From contig NZ_RQZG01000008.1 of NCBI RefSeq assembly GCF_003859805.1, forward strand, positions 62,001 through 126,000: DNA of 64,000 bases. The letters are read 5' to 3'. A program made the position numbers and the translations under genes. The notes below the pieces were generated by a model. The model searched no databases. It was not told the origin of the DNA and was given only the letters and a program-made list of their open reading frames with translations. Of the stretch, positions 63,167 to 64,000 are shown piece by piece. This DNA is from Arachnia propionica (GTDB taxonomy: Bacteria > Actinomycetota > Actinomycetes > Propionibacteriales > Propionibacteriaceae). How positions within the stretch are numbered: the first letter of the stretch is position 1; each line of letters starts with the position of its first letter.

Positions 63167-63172
63167 TAGATT
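63167..63172 (+). promoter_or_regulatory. Candidate -10 element close to the polA start
   Basis: TAGATT ends 7 nt before the polA GTG. The intervening GGGGGGC is too close to act as a normal ribosome binding site, so transcription could begin at or next to the GTG. Confidence 0.35.
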
Positions 63173-63179
63173 GGGGGGC

Positions 63180-64000
63180 GTGAACCGACTGCTGCTCATC
63201 GACGGACATTCCATGGCCTACCGGGCCTTCTTCGCCCTGCCGGCCGAGAACTTCACGACCTCGACGGGTCAGCACACCAATGCGGTGCACGGTTTCACCT
63301 CGATGCTCATCGGGCTGCTCACCACCGAGCAGCCCACCCACGTCGCCGTCGCCTTCGACGTCGGGCGGGAGTCCTTCCGCACCGAGTCGTACCCGGACTA
63401 CAAGGCCACCCGGAGTGCCTCCCCGGTGGAGTTCCGGGGCCAGGTGGAACTCATCAAGGAGGTGCTCGACGGGCTGCGGATCACCCACCTGGAGATGCCC
63501 GGCTACGAGGCGGACGACATCATCGCGACCCTGGCCACCGAGGCCGGTGCCAAGGGGTTCGAGGTGCTCATCTCCTCCGGTGACCGGGACGCCCTGCAGC
63601 TGGTCACCGACGCGGTGACGGTGCTGTACCCGCGCAAGGGGGTCAGCGACCTGGTGCGGATGACCCCGGAGGCGATCCAGGACAAGTACGGTGTGCCGCC
63701 CCACCGATACCCGGAGCTGGCGGCGCTGGTGGGGGAGACCAGCGACAACCTGCCGGGGGTGCCCGGGGTCGGACCGAAGACCGCGGCGAAGTGGATCGCG
63801 AACTTCGACGGGCTGGACAACATCCTGGCCCGGGCGGAGCAGGTGCCGGGGAAGGCCGGCGAGTCGCTGCGGGCACACCTCGACGACGTACGCCGGAACC
63901 GTCGGCTCAACCACCTGGTGCGGGACCTGGGGTTGCCGGTGCCGGTGGAGCGGATGGGACGCCGCGACTGGGACCGTGATGCCATCACGCAGTTGTTCGC
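63180..64000 (+). CDS. polA: DNA polymerase I, 5'-3' exonuclease domain (3' end outside window)
   Basis: The frame from GTG 63180 stays open to the end of the window (273 residues). It encodes the PolA 5'-3' exonuclease/flap endonuclease: LLLIDGHSMAYRAFFALP, NAVHGFTSMLIGLL, VAVAFDVGRESFRTESYPDYKATR (in pieces), EMPGYEADDIIATLA, ISSGDRDALQLV and the helix-hairpin-helix LPGVPGVGPKTAAKWI. The acidic metal ligands are present. Polymerase and proofreading-like domains would lie downstream. Function: Okazaki primer removal and repair synthesis. Confidence 0.95.
   Translation, partial: MNRLLLIDGHSMAYRAFFALPAENFTTSTGQHTNAVHGFTSMLIGLLTTEQPTHVAVAFDVGRESFRTESYPDYKATRSASPVEFRGQVELIKEVLDGLRITHLEMPGYEADDIIATLATEAGAKGFEVLISSGDRDALQLVTDAVTVLYPRKGVSDLVRMTPEAIQDKYGVPPHRYPELAALVGETSDNLPGVPGVGPKTAAKWIANFDGLDNILARAEQVPGKAGESLRAHLDDVRRNRRLNHLVRDLGLPVPVERMGRRDWDRDAITQLF

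Noticed and set aside
1-64000. Insertion sequences, prophage or integrative elements
   Set aside because: No transposase, integrase, phage structural gene or attachment-site duplication was recognised. The single tRNA gene at 61917-61999 has no integrase or repeated 3' end beside it.

Overview
This is 64 kb of high-GC DNA from an actinobacterium. Evidence includes a SigA/SigB-type pair of principal sigma factors, an RecBCD-type rather than AdnAB helicase-nuclease, UvrD2, SepF plus DivIVA/Wag31 polar growth, an ANTAR response regulator, a PPA1309-family protein, frequent GTG starts and chains of 4-nt ATGA/GTGA overlaps. The PPA1309-family protein and the gene order around divIVA, lspA and pyk point to Propionibacteriales, probably Propionibacteriaceae. 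This is an inference from gene content; no 16S gene is present. Nearly the whole window is chromosomal housekeeping DNA, with little sign of mobile elements.

Layout. 1-7613: end of the helicase gene hrpA, tesB, a divergent sigB/sigA pair, an unknown membrane protein and a class I aminotransferase. 7913-13057: a YbdK-type ligase overlapping a class I amidotransferase, then a minus-strand membrane operon (70-aa protein, K+ channel, frameshifted ClC channel) and a DUF4143 AAA ATPase gene whose 5' end carries three 23-bp tandem repeats. 13113-21760: recC-recB-recD preceded by a GNAT gene, all on the minus strand. 21856-25815: a two-gene PH-domain membrane pair (YdbS/YdbT type) running into uvrD2. 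25920-31763: a DUF2342 zincin-like protein, divergent from a PDZ-Lon protease, a PPA1309-family protein and a UPF0182 membrane protein. 31764-39178 (minus strand): two M16 peptidase-family proteins, a DUF3040 protein and a MoxR/DUF58/transglutaminase trio.

39334-56370 is the division and cell wall (dcw) cluster: mraZ, rsmH, ftsL, ftsI, murE, murF, mraY, a murD-like gene, ftsW, murG, murC, ftsQ, ftsZ, sepF, a YggT gene and divIVA. Together these supply cytoplasmic UDP-MurNAc-pentapeptide and lipid I/II, septal peptidoglycan synthesis and the Z-ring. 56447-64000 holds a DksA/TraR zinc finger gene, lspA, a pseudouridine synthase gene, pyk, an MFS transporter gene, pdxY, tRNA-Leu(CAA), an ANTAR regulator gene, a PaaI-type thioesterase gene and the start of polA.

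The most striking observation is in the dcw cluster. The gene in the murD position encodes only 309 residues. It has lost the ATP-binding GTNGKT loop, the catalytic residues of the central domain and the whole C-terminal domain, yet its frame is open. It is followed by a 404-bp gap with palindromic repeats that interrupts an otherwise tightly overlapping operon. Other points of interest are the repeats at the DUF4143/recD junction, a six-copy 10-bp-phased GTGG array before mraZ, ECF-type promoter candidates before sigB and divIVA, probable leaderless starts (tesB, pyk, polA) and non-canonical start candidates (recC, lspA).
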